Below the pieces are notes generated by a model. The model searched no databases. It was not told the DNA's origin and saw only the letters and a list, made by a program, of their open reading frames with translations. From Methylocystis parvus OBBP (lineage in GTDB: Bacteria > Pseudomonadota > Alphaproteobacteria > Rhizobiales > Beijerinckiaceae), in assembly GCF_027571405.1 (NCBI RefSeq), contig NZ_CP092968.1, forward strand, positions 1,364,001-1,428,000: DNA of 64,000 nucleotides, given 5' to 3'. Below, in pieces: positions 6,476 through 15,925 of this stretch. The stretch's first letter is position 1. Every line of letters begins with the position of its first letter. Both the position numbers and the translations under genes were made by a program.

Positions 6476-9319
6476 ATGGATATGAGCCCAAACTCAAAAG
6501 CCGATGACCGGCAAGCCGCGCTGCTCGGTTTGGTGGGAGATCTTGTTCGCGAGCTTCGCGCCAAGCAAAACGGCTCCATTCGCGTTTCTCTCGACAGCCG
6601 GCTCGAACAGGATCTGGGAATCGACAGTCTCGCGCGCACGGAATTGAGCGCGCGGATCGAGCGCGGTTTCGCGACGCGACTCCCTTTCGACGCCATCGGC
6701 CAAGCAGATACGGTCGCGGACCTTCTCGCCGCCCTCGCGCAAGAATCGTCGAGTCTCGCGGTCTTCGAGTCCAGCACAGCTCCCGCTCCATCTTCCTTGC
6801 CGAGCGCGGAAGCGCCGGAAAGGGCGCGCGATCTGATCGATGCGCTTGACTGGCATGTCGCCCATCATCCGGATCGGCTTCACGCCGCGGTGCTGGAAGA
6901 CGACCGCAAGATCGTCGCTTCGCTCACTTATGGCGAACTTGCGGAAAAAGCGCGCCGCGTCGCGGCGGGGCTGATCGCACGCGACGTCTCGCCCGGCGAC
7001 CGCGTCGCCATCATGCTGCCGACCAGCATAGATTTCTTCGCGACCTTCTTCGGCGTTCTCTACGCCGGCGCGGCGCCCGTGCCGATCTATCCTCCGATGC
7101 GGCTGTCGCAGATCGAAGACCATCTTCGACGACAGGCGGGAATACTCGATAACGCCGGCGCGCGCATACTAGTCACCATGCCGGAGGGACTTGCGCTCGC
7201 CGCCCTGCTGCGGGCGCAGGTCGAGACGCTGGAATCGGTGGAAAGCTATGCGCGGCTCTGCGCGGATAATGAAGCGCCGCTTCCCATCTTGCGCGACGGC
7301 GCGCGCACTGCGCTGATACAATATACCTCGGGCAGCACGGGCGATCCGAAGGGCGTTGTGCTCAGTCACGCCAATCTCCTCGCCAATATTCGCGCCATGG
7401 GCGGCGCGATCGGCGCGACGTCGTCGGACGTCTTTGTGAGTTGGCTGCCGCTCTATCACGATATGGGGCTGATCGGCGCATGGCTCGGCAGCCTCTATTA
7501 CGCCGCGCCGCTTTATGTGATGTCGCCGCTGAGCTTTCTTGCCCGTCCCGCAAACTGGCTTTGGGCGATGAGCCGCTTTCGAGCGACGCTGAGCGCATCG
7601 CCGAATTTCGGCTTCGAGCTTTGCGTCACGAAGATCGACGAGGCGAGCCTCGCGGGGCTCGATCTCAGCGCTTTGCGCATGGTGGCGAACGGCGCCGAGC
7701 CGGTGAGCGTCTACACGCTGCGCCGCTTCTGCGACAGATTCCGGCGCTATGGCTTCCGGCAGGAAGCGATGGCGCCGGTTTACGGCCTCGCCGAATGCGC
7801 CGTCGGTCTTGCATTTCCGCCCCTTCGGCGTGCGCCGATCATCGACCGCGTCGACCGCGACGCGCTCACGAGGCGCGCGCTCGCGGAACCGGCGCGCGCC
7901 GACGACCCGCGCGCAATGGAGTTCGTCGCGAGCGGCCTTCCGTTGCCGGCCCACCAAATTCGCGTCGTCGACGAAAATGGTTTTGAAGCAAGCGAGCGGC
8001 AGGAGGGACGGCTCGAATTTCGGGGACCTTCGGCGACGTTGGGCTATTTTCGAAACGAGTCGAAGACGCGCGCCCTGATCCGCGACGGCTGGCTCGACAG
8101 CGGCGACCGCGCCTATCTGGCGCAAGGCGACGTTTTCATTACCGGCCGCATCAAGGACATCATCATACGCGGCGGCCAGCATCTCTATCCGCAGGAGATT
8201 GAAGAGGCGATCGCGCTCATACCCGGCATTCGCAAAGGCTGCGTCGCCGTCTTCGGCGCCGCTGACGCCCGCTCGGGAACGGAACGCGTGATCGTCGTGG
8301 CGGAGACCGCCATAACCGAACCCGCCGCCCGCGCCGCGCTGGAAGCAAAGGCGCAAGACGTCGTGCGCGACGTCAGCGGGACCGTCGCGGACGAGATCAT
8401 GCTGGCGCCGCCGCGCACGGTTCCCAAGACGTCGAGCGGCAAGATCAGGCGAAGCGCCGCAAAGGCGCTTTACGAGCAGGGCGCCGTCGGCGCGCCGGGA
8501 CAGGCGGTCTGGCTGCAAATGTCGCGTCTCGCAATGTCGGGGGTCAACCCGCTTCTTCGGCGCGCCGCCACGCGGGCCGGAGACATTCTTTACGCAATCT
8601 GGTGGTGGATCGCCGCTACGCTCGGCTATGCCGTCACATGGTCCGGCGTGATGACGCTGCCGGGCATGCGGCGGCGCTGGGCCTTCGTCAGAAGGATCGC
8701 CGCCATTACGCTCGCCGTCATGCGCATTCCCGTCACGACGAAAGGGTTCGACGCTCTTCCGGCGAAAGGGGCGATGCTCGTCTTCAATCATTCGAGCTAT
8801 GCGGACGCGCTCCTCCTCGCCGCGACCTTGCCGGGCGAGCCGGTCTTCATCGCAAAGCGGGAGCTCGCCTCTCAATTTTTCGCGGGCCCGTTCCTGCGCC
8901 GCCTCGGCGCGCAATTCGTCGAACGATTCGACGTCGCGGGCGGAGTCGCCGACGTCGAGGCGCTCGCAAATGCGGCGCGAAGCGGCCGCAATCTCGTTTT
9001 CTTTCCGGAAGGGACTTTCACCCGTCGCGCCGGTCTCTCGGGCTTTTATCTCGGCGCCTTCAAGATCGCCGCGGAGGCGGGTCTGAAAGTCGTCCCGGGG
9101 GCGCTGCGCGGCACGCGCGCCATGTTGCGCGGCGAGCAATGGTTTCCCCGGCGCGCTGCGCTCGACGTCGAGATCGGCCCGCCGATCGAGCCGGCGGGGA
9201 CAGATTTCGTCGCGATTCTGAAACTGCGCGATGCTGCGCGCGACGCCGTTCTGGCGCTTTGCGGAGAGCCTGACATCGACCAGTTGATGAAGCCGCGTCC
9301 CATCCGCCGAGACGCATGA
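6476..9319 (+). CDS. Trifunctional ACP - acyl-AMP ligase (FAAL-like) - PlsC acyltransferase
   Basis: A 947-residue fusion. Residues 1-90 are an acyl carrier protein with the phosphopantetheine serine in GIDSL (Ser51). Residues about 105-690 are an AMP-forming ligase closest to fatty acyl-AMP ligases (YTSGSTGDPKGVVLSH from Tyr283; YGLAE; DSGDRAY; GQHLYPQEIEE; SSGKIRR). Residues about 745-930 are a PlsC/LPLAT acyltransferase with NHSSYAD (His772, Asp777) and FPEGTFTR (about 843-850). A hydrophobic stretch at about 700-740 probably holds it at the membrane. The arrangement implies activation of a fatty acid, loading on the fused ACP and transfer to a lipid acceptor in one polypeptide. The acceptor is unknown. 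The start lies 17 bases after the upstream stop. Confidence 0.92.
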   Translation: MDMSPNSKADDRQAALLGLVGDLVRELRAKQNGSIRVSLDSRLEQDLGIDSLARTELSARIERGFATRLPFDAIGQADTVADLLAALAQESSSLAVFESSTAPAPSSLPSAEAPERARDLIDALDWHVAHHPDRLHAAVLEDDRKIVASLTYGELAEKARRVAAGLIARDVSPGDRVAIMLPTSIDFFATFFGVLYAGAAPVPIYPPMRLSQIEDHLRRQAGILDNAGARILVTMPEGLALAALLRAQVETLESVESYARLCADNEAPLPILRDGARTALIQYTSGSTGDPKGVVLSHANLLANIRAMGGAIGATSSDVFVSWLPLYHDMGLIGAWLGSLYYAAPLYVMSPLSFLARPANWLWAMSRFRATLSASPNFGFELCVTKIDEASLAGLDLSALRMVANGAEPVSVYTLRRFCDRFRRYGFRQEAMAPVYGLAECAVGLAFPPLRRAPIIDRVDRDALTRRALAEPARADDPRAMEFVASGLPLPAHQIRVVDENGFEASERQEGRLEFRGPSATLGYFRNESKTRALIRDGWLDSGDRAYLAQGDVFITGRIKDIIIRGGQHLYPQEIEEAIALIPGIRKGCVAVFGAADARSGTERVIVVAETAITEPAARAALEAKAQDVVRDVSGTVADEIMLAPPRTVPKTSSGKIRRSAAKALYEQGAVGAPGQAVWLQMSRLAMSGVNPLLRRAATRAGDILYAIWWWIAATLGYAVTWSGVMTLPGMRRRWAFVRRIAAITLAVMRIPVTTKGFDALPAKGAMLVFNHSSYADALLLAATLPGEPVFIAKRELASQFFAGPFLRRLGAQFVERFDVAGGVADVEALANAARSGRNLVFFPEGTFTRRAGLSGFYLGAFKIAAEAGLKVVPGALRGTRAMLRGEQWFPRRAALDVEIGPPIEPAGTDFVAILKLRDAARDAVLALCGEPDIDQLMKPRPIRRDA

Positions 9320-9389
9320 ACTCCCCTCTTGACCCCGCCTCGCGCTCCGCCCTTAACTTGGCGCCGCTTTGAGGGCGGAGATTTGGCGG

Positions 9390-10202
9390 ATGAGTTTTCG
9401 ATTGTCTGTGAGCGCGCTTCTGCTTTCGGCCTGCGCGTCTTCAGCCGGCGCCGCCGCATGCGGGAGCAGCGCGGACGGCTTCGCGGTCTGGCTCGACGAC
9501 TTCAAAAAAGAAGCCGCCGCGGAAGGCGTCCCCGATCGCACGCTCGATTCGGCGCTGACCGGCGTCGTCTATGACCGCGCGATCATCGCGCGCGACAGAA
9601 GCCAGAAAGTCTTCCGCCTCTCCTTCGAAAAATTCTCGGCGCGCCTCGTCACGCCCGCGCGTCTCGCGCGCGGTCAGGCGCTCATGCAGCGTTACGCCGG
9701 ATTGCTGCGCCAGATCGAGGCGCGCTACGGCGTGCCGGGTCCGGTCATTATCGCCATATGGGGCCTCGAGACAGGTTATGGCGCCGATAACGGCAATTTC
9801 CGCACCATGCAGGCGCTCGCGACGCTCGCTTACGACTGCCGCCGTTCGGCCCAGTTCAACGATGAACTGAAAGACGCCCTGCGAATCGTGCAGCGCGGCG
9901 ACATGACGCCGGCGCAGATGCGCGGCGACTGGGCGGGCGAGATCGGCCAGACTCAGTTCATGCCATCCTCCTATCTGAAATACGCCGTCGATTTCGACGG
10001 CGACGGCCGACGCGATCTCATCAGATCGCCAGCCGACGCGCTGGCTTCGACGGCGAATTTCCTCAAGGGCAATGGCTGGCGATCGGGCGCCGGCTGGGAC
10101 GAAGGCGCACCGAATTACGCCGTCTTCCTCGAATGGAACAAGGCGCAGGTTTACGCCAAGACAATCGCCTATTTCGCGACGAAGCTCGACGAACAGCGCT
10201 AG
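9390..10202 (+). CDS. Lytic murein transglycosylase, MltB family
   Basis: A 270-residue periplasmic peptidoglycan lytic transglycosylase (SLT_2/GH103). A signal peptide (residues 1-20, LSVSALLLSACASSAGA) includes a cysteine in LLLSAC, so it may be a lipoprotein or a secreted form. The catalytic glutamate lies in WGLETGYG; downstream MltB motifs GDWAGEIGQTQFMPSSYLKYAVDFDGDGRRD and SPADALASTANFLK are present in order. The length is shorter than E. coli MltB because there is no C-terminal peptidoglycan-binding domain. ATG 9390 follows GGCGG and begins the signal peptide. It cleaves glycan strands to 1,6-anhydro-muropeptides. Confidence 0.93.
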   Translation: MSFRLSVSALLLSACASSAGAAACGSSADGFAVWLDDFKKEAAAEGVPDRTLDSALTGVVYDRAIIARDRSQKVFRLSFEKFSARLVTPARLARGQALMQRYAGLLRQIEARYGVPGPVIIAIWGLETGYGADNGNFRTMQALATLAYDCRRSAQFNDELKDALRIVQRGDMTPAQMRGDWAGEIGQTQFMPSSYLKYAVDFDGDGRRDLIRSPADALASTANFLKGNGWRSGAGWDEGAPNYAVFLEWNKAQVYAKTIAYFATKLDEQR

Positions 10203-10250
10203 TCCGGCCGACAGGCCCGGACCGCGCATGATCGACGCTATATGCAAAAA

Positions 10251-10274
10251 AGCCGGCGGTTTTCGCCGCCGGCT
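10251..10274. terminator. Bidirectional rho-independent terminator
   Basis: A perfect 9-bp stem AGCCGGCGG / CCGCCGGCT with a 6-base loop. Read on the minus strand it is followed by six T, ending the outer-membrane gene at 10297; on the plus strand it is followed by TCTCTTTAAA, serving the transglycosylase gene. Confidence 0.85.
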
Positions 10275-10296
10275 TCTCTTTAAATTATCCCACGCG

Positions 10297-12810
10297 TCAG
10301 TCGGATGCGAAGAGATCGAAGTGGCGATTGACGCCCGCCTGCACGAGATTGCCGCTGAAGGGCGTCCGGGTGTTCACGCCATAAGCGTAAAAGCCGTTTT
10401 GCTGGAAGACGTAGGAGTTGGCGTGAGCAGCGCCGATATCATAGCGCAGATACTCCGCCTTTGCGGACCAGTTCGGCATGAAGGCCCATTCCACGCCGCC
10501 GCCCGCCGACCAACCGGCGAGCACGTCGTCATAAGTCGCCGTGACATTGGTGATGTTCGTACCGGCCGCGCGTTGCGTCAGATAGGCGGTGTTGGTGGTC
10601 ACGCCGCCATAGGCGAAGCCGCCCGTCCCATAGATCTGCAGCTTCGGCGTCGCGAGAAAGCCGAGACGTCCGCGCAATGTGCCGAGGTAATTCAGCGTGG
10701 TGTTGAATTGGCCGGCCGTCACGAAGACATTGCCGCCCGAGGGAACCCATGACGACAGGCTGGCCCCGTCCGTATTCCCCGAAACGCCGCGCAAATCCGT
10801 CTCGACGCCCAGAACGACCCTGTCGTGGATCTTGTAATTCAGGCCGGCTTGCAGACCTCCGGTGAAGCCAGCGAGACTGGAGCGGACGCCGCCGCCCGGC
10901 GGTGTTGCGCCGAGCGCTATGGGCAGGCTGGCCGGCACGGTCCCGATCGGGTAAGGCGAAACTTGCGTCGTCGGGCTCGACCAGGCGCCGCCGCCATTCA
11001 GGCCGACATAAACATCCTGCCAGCTCGGCGCTTTCCAGTCCTTCGCCTCCGGGCCGATCGCGCTCCAAAGCTGCGACGCCGGATCTTTTGTGATCGGCTG
11101 GCCGTCGCCAAAGGCGTTGGCCGTCACTTCAAGATAGATGAAGTCGGTCGGCTTGGACGACAGATAGTTGGTGGTGCCTGTCTGCCCCGGGAAGGTTTGG
11201 GGGAAATAAGGCTGAAGCGCGGCGGGCGGCGCGAAGCTCGACGTGAAGCTGCCCGGCCAGAAATGCGCGTAGCTCGCGGTCAGGTTGACGAATTGCGACA
11301 GCTTGTAACGGATGCGGAGATCAATATCCGTTCCGACGAAGGTGCCGTGATTGCCAAGTGGCGCGGAAAGATTTGCGCGATCCCAGGGGCCTGGAGCGCT
11401 CGCCAGCCAATAGGCGCCGAAGGCCGTGTCGATCTGCAGATTCTTTGCAGGCGTGAATTCGAGGCGCACCTTCGGCGCCTTCAGATTGTTCCAGGCTTCA
11501 TAGTCGAAGCGGGAGAAGGGCTGATTGAAGCCGTAGAAGATATCGAAGTTCTGGCTGACGCTGTCAAAGGGACTCTTATTGCCGGAGCCATAGGTATAGA
11601 CGGCGCTGATGCGCGGCTTCCAGGGATGGTCGGAGAAGGTGTAGCCCCCTTCGATGCCGTATGCGATGGCGTCGAGCTGGACGGTCTTCATATAGGCCGT
11701 CGTGTTCGTGCCGATCGTCGCGAATTCGCCCGTATAGCCGAACTGCTTGTTGATATCGAAGTCGTAGTCGAAATTGCCGAGAACGCCGTAGATACGCACG
11801 CCCGGCGCATTGGTTTCGCGCGGCACTTTCAGCGCGTTCGACGGATTTGTGAAATCCGCATATTGGTGACGGCCGAGGAAATAAGGCTGGATCGTCGCGT
11901 ATTCCGACCAGCGGCGCACGCTCAACACGCCGCCGTAAATCCAGGTCTGCCAGTCGGGACGATCGAACTGATAGGGTAAGCGGTTGACCGGACGCATGAC
12001 GAAGGAGTCGATGTCCCAGTCATTGTCCTTCTTGCCGATCTTGACGCGGAAACCTTCGAAATTGTTCGTCGTGTTGCGGAACTCGTTCTCGGCGATGAGG
12101 CGGCGGTCCAGAAGCTCGAAATGGAAGCGGCCGGCGCGCAAGGTCAGCGGACGATCATTGCCCTTCGGATCCTTGCCGAAGGCGTCTTTGAAATAGAGCT
12201 CGCCGTAAGCCGAGATCAGGTCCGTCTCGTTGATTTCCTGACCTTGAAGCTGATAGAGGCTGTTGATGGCGCGCGAATCCTGAAACTCGACGACCGCGCG
12301 GAATGGGTCGAGAATATTTTGAACGCCGAGATAGACGCGCGTGCGGTTCAGCCATACGGAACTGGGAAAATATCTGCGGTTGGACGTCGGCGGGTTGGTC
12401 GTCGTATCCGTCCAGGGCCGCAGATCGTTATTTCGATTTTCGAATCGAATACGCGAATCGAGGCCGATATTGAGCCAGTCGATCCCCTCGAATTCCTTAT
12501 AGGTCTTGCCGAGATTGCGAACGTAAGGCGGAATGTCGGGCTGCGGCTCGAGGCGATAGCCGCGCGTCGGAACGTAATAGCTCTTCTTTTCTTCGGGCTT
12601 GGAGGCCGCGCCTTTGCCGTCTGCGGACGTCGCGGCGGCGCCCTTCCCCGCTTTCGCGTCCTTGCCGGCCTTCGCCGCGTCGGGCTTGGCGGCGACGGAG
12701 GCTGCGTTTTTCTCAGCGCTCTGTGCGAAGACCGGCGAAACCGCGCCGGCGACGAGAAGCGCGCCGAGCGCGACGGAGCCCATCCAATCTTTGTTTGAAC
12801 GTAAGGTCAT
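10297..12810 (-). CDS. Outer-membrane protein: alginate-export-type barrel joined to an Omp25-like barrel
   Basis: An 837-residue exported protein. A signal peptide (residues about 1-30, ending SPVFAQ) precedes an Ala/Lys/Gly-rich linker (30-75). Residues about 110-570 resemble the alginate_exp (AlgE/AlgK-type) porin family, with repeated amphipathic strands (RVYLGVQNILDPFRAVVEFQDSRA, LTLRAGRFHFELLDRRL). Residues about 600-837 start again like a separate 8-strand Omp25/OmpW-type barrel (DVYVGLNGGGAWS, AGLNYKIHDRVVLGVETDLRG, GFAYGGV, WSAKAEYLRYD, VQAGVNRHF). Two barrels in one chain is unusual. ATG 12810 is chosen over GTG 12813. It is probably a channel for an uncharged or anionic solute. A strong terminator follows, and a 5-5-5 dyad lies upstream. 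Confidence 0.82.
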   Translation of the reverse strand: MTLRSNKDWMGSVALGALLVAGAVSPVFAQSAEKNAASVAAKPDAAKAGKDAKAGKGAAATSADGKGAASKPEEKKSYYVPTRGYRLEPQPDIPPYVRNLGKTYKEFEGIDWLNIGLDSRIRFENRNNDLRPWTDTTTNPPTSNRRYFPSSVWLNRTRVYLGVQNILDPFRAVVEFQDSRAINSLYQLQGQEINETDLISAYGELYFKDAFGKDPKGNDRPLTLRAGRFHFELLDRRLIAENEFRNTTNNFEGFRVKIGKKDNDWDIDSFVMRPVNRLPYQFDRPDWQTWIYGGVLSVRRWSEYATIQPYFLGRHQYADFTNPSNALKVPRETNAPGVRIYGVLGNFDYDFDINKQFGYTGEFATIGTNTTAYMKTVQLDAIAYGIEGGYTFSDHPWKPRISAVYTYGSGNKSPFDSVSQNFDIFYGFNQPFSRFDYEAWNNLKAPKVRLEFTPAKNLQIDTAFGAYWLASAPGPWDRANLSAPLGNHGTFVGTDIDLRIRYKLSQFVNLTASYAHFWPGSFTSSFAPPAALQPYFPQTFPGQTGTTNYLSSKPTDFIYLEVTANAFGDGQPITKDPASQLWSAIGPEAKDWKAPSWQDVYVGLNGGGAWSSPTTQVSPYPIGTVPASLPIALGATPPGGGVRSSLAGFTGGLQAGLNYKIHDRVVLGVETDLRGVSGNTDGASLSSWVPSGGNVFVTAGQFNTTLNYLGTLRGRLGFLATPKLQIYGTGGFAYGGVTTNTAYLTQRAAGTNITNVTATYDDVLAGWSAGGGVEWAFMPNWSAKAEYLRYDIGAAHANSYVFQQNGFYAYGVNTRTPFSGNLVQAGVNRHFDLFASD

Positions 12811-13141
12811 CACCCCAGCCCTTGTGAATTCGGTATGTAACCTGTTTACATGACGCTAACTGGCGGCAGCAGCGCCGCTCAAGACAAAATTCTAGGCAAT
12901 GCTTGGTTTGGCATGTTTCGTTGCAGAAACATCACACATAACCTTTCGTCTCATCCGAGACGATTCAGAGCTCCGCCCATCCGTTTCACGAACCCGTTTT
13001 CGTCTTGCAAAGAACGGTTTCGACGGATTCAATCAAACGCGAAGCTACTGGTTATGTCCAGCGAGTTAATAGACTAACTTCACTTTGAGCGCCGGCCGTT
13101 GCAGTCATGTCACATATGAGCGACGCGCAATTGATGGACGC
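12811..13141. other. Promoter region of the double-barrel gene, downstream of tam
   Basis: About 330 bases without a gene. The region is less GC-rich than its surroundings and contains the dyad at 12836-12850. No reading frame in it resembles a protein. It must carry the promoter of the minus-strand outer-membrane gene, and its left part is the untranslated leader. Confidence 0.6.
12836..12850. promoter_or_regulatory. Candidate operator TGTAA-N5-TTACA
   Basis: A perfect inverted repeat TGTAACCTGTTTACA lies 26-40 bases upstream of the start codon of the double-barrel outer-membrane gene. Its position fits a repressor or activator site over the promoter or early leader. The regulator is unknown. 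Confidence 0.45.
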
Positions 13142-13942
13142 TCATTTGCGCAGGACGAAGAAGAGCCGCGGATAGCGGAGCAGGACTTTGCCGTTTGGCT
13201 GGCGCGGATAGGCCTGCGCGAGGCGCTCACGATAGCGCGCCAGGAAATCGACGGTTTCGTCCGGATTCAGCAGATCGAGAAACGGACGCAGGCCCGAGCC
13301 CTCGAACCATTCGACGACGCCTTCGGGTCCGTCGAGCGGATGGATATAGACCGTCTTCCAAATGTCGATCTCACCGCTGAGCGGCGCGAAAATATCATAA
13401 TATTCTTCGGGCTGGCCGATGACGGTCAGCGACTTCGCGACCGGAACGAGACGATCCGCCCAGGGACCGTCGGCGGCCACCATTCGCATCGCGGCGTGCG
13501 ACGGCTCATAGGTATTGTCGGGCATCTGCACAGCGAGACGTCCGCCCGGACGCAGCGAGCCGAGCAAGCGTTCGATCACGCTGCGATGATCGCGCAAAAA
13601 ATGCAGCGTCGCATTTGCGAAGATGACGTCGGCGGGGGCCGGCGGCTCCCAATGCGCAATGTCCTCTTTCACGAAGGTCGCCGCCGGCACGCGGATACGC
13701 GCAACAGCGAGCATGTTGTCGGACATGTCGACGCCGACGGTTTCGGCGCCCGGGAAGCTGCGCGTGAGAAGCTCCGTGCTGTTGCCCGGACCGCAACCAA
13801 GATCGAAAACACGCCGCGTCTCGCAATAGGGAATGCGCGCAAGGAGGTCGCGCGCGGCGCGCGTGCGCTCCTCCTCGAACTTCAGATAAAGGTCCGAATC
13901 CCAATCGCGCGCCGCGCTTGGAATCAATTCGGCGTCGATCAA
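13142..13942 (-). CDS. tam: Trans-aconitate 2-methyltransferase
   Basis: A 266-residue SAM-dependent methyltransferase that esterifies trans-aconitate, an inhibitor of aconitase. Motif [16 protein letters not shown] binds SAM; other Tam features are [22 protein letters not shown] at the start, [23 protein letters not shown] and PDNTYEPSH. The start is TTG at 13942, overlapping the cysA stop (TTGA) with GGGGGAGGG just upstream, so it appears coupled to the sulfate operon. It is the last gene of that run. Coupling to sulfate import may reflect SAM supply, but this is inference. Confidence 0.9.
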   Translation of the reverse strand: MIDAELIPSAARDWDSDLYLKFEEERTRAARDLLARIPYCETRRVFDLGCGPGNSTELLTRSFPGAETVGVDMSDNMLAVARIRVPAATFVKEDIAHWEPPAPADVIFANATLHFLRDHRSVIERLLGSLRPGGRLAVQMPDNTYEPSHAAMRMVAADGPWADRLVPVAKSLTVIGQPEEYYDIFAPLSGEIDIWKTVYIHPLDGPEGVVEWFEGSGLRPFLDLLNPDETVDFLARYRERLAQAYPRQPNGKVLLRYPRLFFVLRK

Positions 13943-15030
13943 ATGCCCTCCCCCACGTCGAGATAGCCGGCCGCCTCACTCGCCGGGAAGATGCGCGCCT
14001 TCGAGAGCGACAGCGGCACGCGGTCGCCGAGCGCCGCGGCGCTCTCCAGCGGCGAATCAATTTCGAGCGTCTGATCATAGCCGTCGATCGCAATCGTGGC
14101 GCGCACGCCCGCGGGAGTGCGCCGCAGGCTCTCCACGCGCCCCTCCAATTCGCCCGCGCCTTCGGCGGCGACCGCGATGTCGGCGGGACGGAAAAAGACC
14201 CGCGCGGGACCATTGTGCAGGCCATGCGTATCGATATGCAGCTGGCGCCCGCCGAAGGTGACATGGCCGTCTCCGACCATGACGGGAAGCGCGACCGCCT
14301 CGCCAACGAAAGAGATCACGAAAGGCGACGCCGGCTGATCGTAGAGCTGCGCCGGCGTTCCGACCTGCTCGATCCCTCCCTGATTGAGCACGACGACGCG
14401 GTCGGCGAGCTCCATGGCTTCGTCTTGATCGTGGGTGACGAAAATCGTCGTCAAACCGGTTTCCTTGTGCACTTCACGCAGCCAGCGGCGAAGATCCTTG
14501 CGAACGCGGGCGTCGAGCGCGCCAAAGGGCTCGTCGAGCAGCAGCACGCGCGGCTCGATGGCGAGCGCGCGCGCGAGAGCGACGCGCTGACGCTGGCCGC
14601 CTGAAAGCTGCGCCGGATAGCGCGAACCGAGGCCGTCGAGCTGCACGAATTGCAGCAGCTCCTCGACCCGCACGGCGATGGCGTCGCGCGACGGGCGCGA
14701 GCGGCGCGGGCGCACATTGAGGCCGTAGGCGATGTTGTCGGCCACCGTCATATGCTTGAAGAGCGCATAGTTCTGAAAGACGAAGCCGACGCGGCGGTCC
14801 TGCACGGGAAGCCGCGTCGCGTCCGTCCCGTCGAAATAAACATGGCCGCGATCGGGCGTGTTCAGACCCGCGATCACGCGCAACAGCGTCGTCTTTCCAG
14901 AGCCCGACGGCCCGAGCAGCGCGACAAGCTCGCCGGGTTGAATGTCGAGAAAGACGTCGCGCAGCGCCGGAAAATCTCCGAAATCCTGCTCGACGCCCTC
15001 GACGCGGATGGCGAATCCGTGCGCCGCCAC
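13939..15030 (-). CDS. cysA: Sulfate/thiosulfate ABC transporter ATP-binding protein
   Basis: A 363-residue ATPase that powers the CysTW permease. Walker A is GPSGSGKT (residues 40-47), followed by Q-loop [13 protein letters not shown], signature [15 protein letters not shown], Walker [12 protein letters not shown] and the H-loop [13 protein letters not shown]-terminal TOBE-like regulatory domain follows (about 240-363, [10 protein letters not shown]). GTG 15030 is chosen: GGAAG lies about 9 bases upstream and it fits the family N-terminus; the frame is open to 15165 but that part overlaps cysW. It starts one base past the cysW stop and overlaps tam at its end. Confidence 0.95.
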   Translation of the reverse strand: MAAHGFAIRVEGVEQDFGDFPALRDVFLDIQPGELVALLGPSGSGKTTLLRVIAGLNTPDRGHVYFDGTDATRLPVQDRRVGFVFQNYALFKHMTVADNIAYGLNVRPRRSRPSRDAIAVRVEELLQFVQLDGLGSRYPAQLSGGQRQRVALARALAIEPRVLLLDEPFGALDARVRKDLRRWLREVHKETGLTTIFVTHDQDEAMELADRVVVLNQGGIEQVGTPAQLYDQPASPFVISFVGEAVALPVMVGDGHVTFGGRQLHIDTHGLHNGPARVFFRPADIAVAAEGAGELEGRVESLRRTPAGVRATIAIDGYDQTLEIDSPLESAAALGDRVPLSLSKARIFPASEAAGYLDVGEGI

Positions 15031-15031
15031 G

Positions 15032-15925
15032 TCAGTGCTTCCGGCCGCGTGCGGAGAGCGCGTCGGCGTGCCGCCATTCGAGGAAGGTTTTGACCCCAAG
15101 CGTAACGAGCGCCAGGCTTGCAAGGAGAACCGCGAGGGCGAAAGCGGCGACGTTGTTGTACTCATTGTAGAGAATCTCCACCTGAAGCGGGATCGTGTTG
15201 GTCAGGCCGCGAATGTGGCCGGAAACGACGGAGACGGCGCCGAACTCGCCCATTGCGCGGGCGTTGCACAGAAGCACGCCGTAAAGCAGGCCCCATTTGA
15301 TGTTGGGCAGCGTCACGGTGCGGAAGGTCGTGAAGCCCGACGCGCCGAGCGTCAGCGCCGCCTCTTCCTCGACGCTGCCCTGCTCCTGCATCAGCGGAAT
15401 GAGTTCTCGCGCGACGAAGGGAAAGGTGACGAAGACGGTCGCCAGCACGATCCCCGGCACGGCGAAGATGATCTGCAGACCATGCGCGGCGAGCCAGCCG
15501 CCCAGCAAGCCTTGCGAACCGTAGAGCAGCACATAGACAAGGCCGGCGACGACCGGGGAGACGGAGAATGGCAGATCGATCAGCGTGATCAGCAGGCTCT
15601 TTCCGGGAAAGGAGAACTTCGCGATCGACCAGGCCGCCGCGATCCCGAAGATCAGATTGGCCGGCACGGCGACCGAGGCGACCATGAGCGTCAATGCGAT
15701 CGCCGCGCGCGCGTCGGGCTCCTCGAAAGCTTCGAAGAAGGCGCCGGCGCCCTTGGCCGCCGCTTCGACGAAGACCACCGCCAACGGCGCGAAGAGAAAG
15801 AGCGACAGAAACGCCACGGCGACGGCGATCAGCAAGTAGCGGGCGAAGGTCGAGTCCTGCGTGACGGACGCGGCCTTTCTTCCCGGGCGGGCGAGCGGCA
15901 AGAAGCCGCGCACTGTATCAGACAT
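15032..15925 (-). CDS. cysW: Sulfate ABC transporter permease CysW
   Basis: A 297-residue inner-membrane permease subunit, paired with CysT to form the sulfate channel. Six hydrophobic segments are visible, starting [26 protein letters not shown]. The EAA loop that contacts CysA is [26 protein letters not shown], with [15 protein letters not shown] (the CysW signature) after it. ATG 15925 has AGGAG about 7 bases upstream; the longer open frame to 16033 overlaps cysT. It overlaps the cysT stop by 8 bases. Confidence 0.95.
   Translation of the reverse strand: MSDTVRGFLPLARPGRKAASVTQDSTFARYLLIAVAVAFLSLFLFAPLAVVFVEAAAKGAGAFFEAFEEPDARAAIALTLMVASVAVPANLIFGIAAAWSIAKFSFPGKSLLITLIDLPFSVSPVVAGLVYVLLYGSQGLLGGWLAAHGLQIIFAVPGIVLATVFVTFPFVARELIPLMQEQGSVEEEAALTLGASGFTTFRTVTLPNIKWGLLYGVLLCNARAMGEFGAVSVVSGHIRGLTNTIPLQVEILYNEYNNVAAFALAVLLASLALVTLGVKTFLEWRHADALSARGRKH

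Noticed and set aside
7169..9139. 656-residue minus-strand frame inside the ACP-FAAL-PlsC gene
   Set aside because: It lies entirely opposite a gene with intact motifs for three domains; no recognisable protein sequence.
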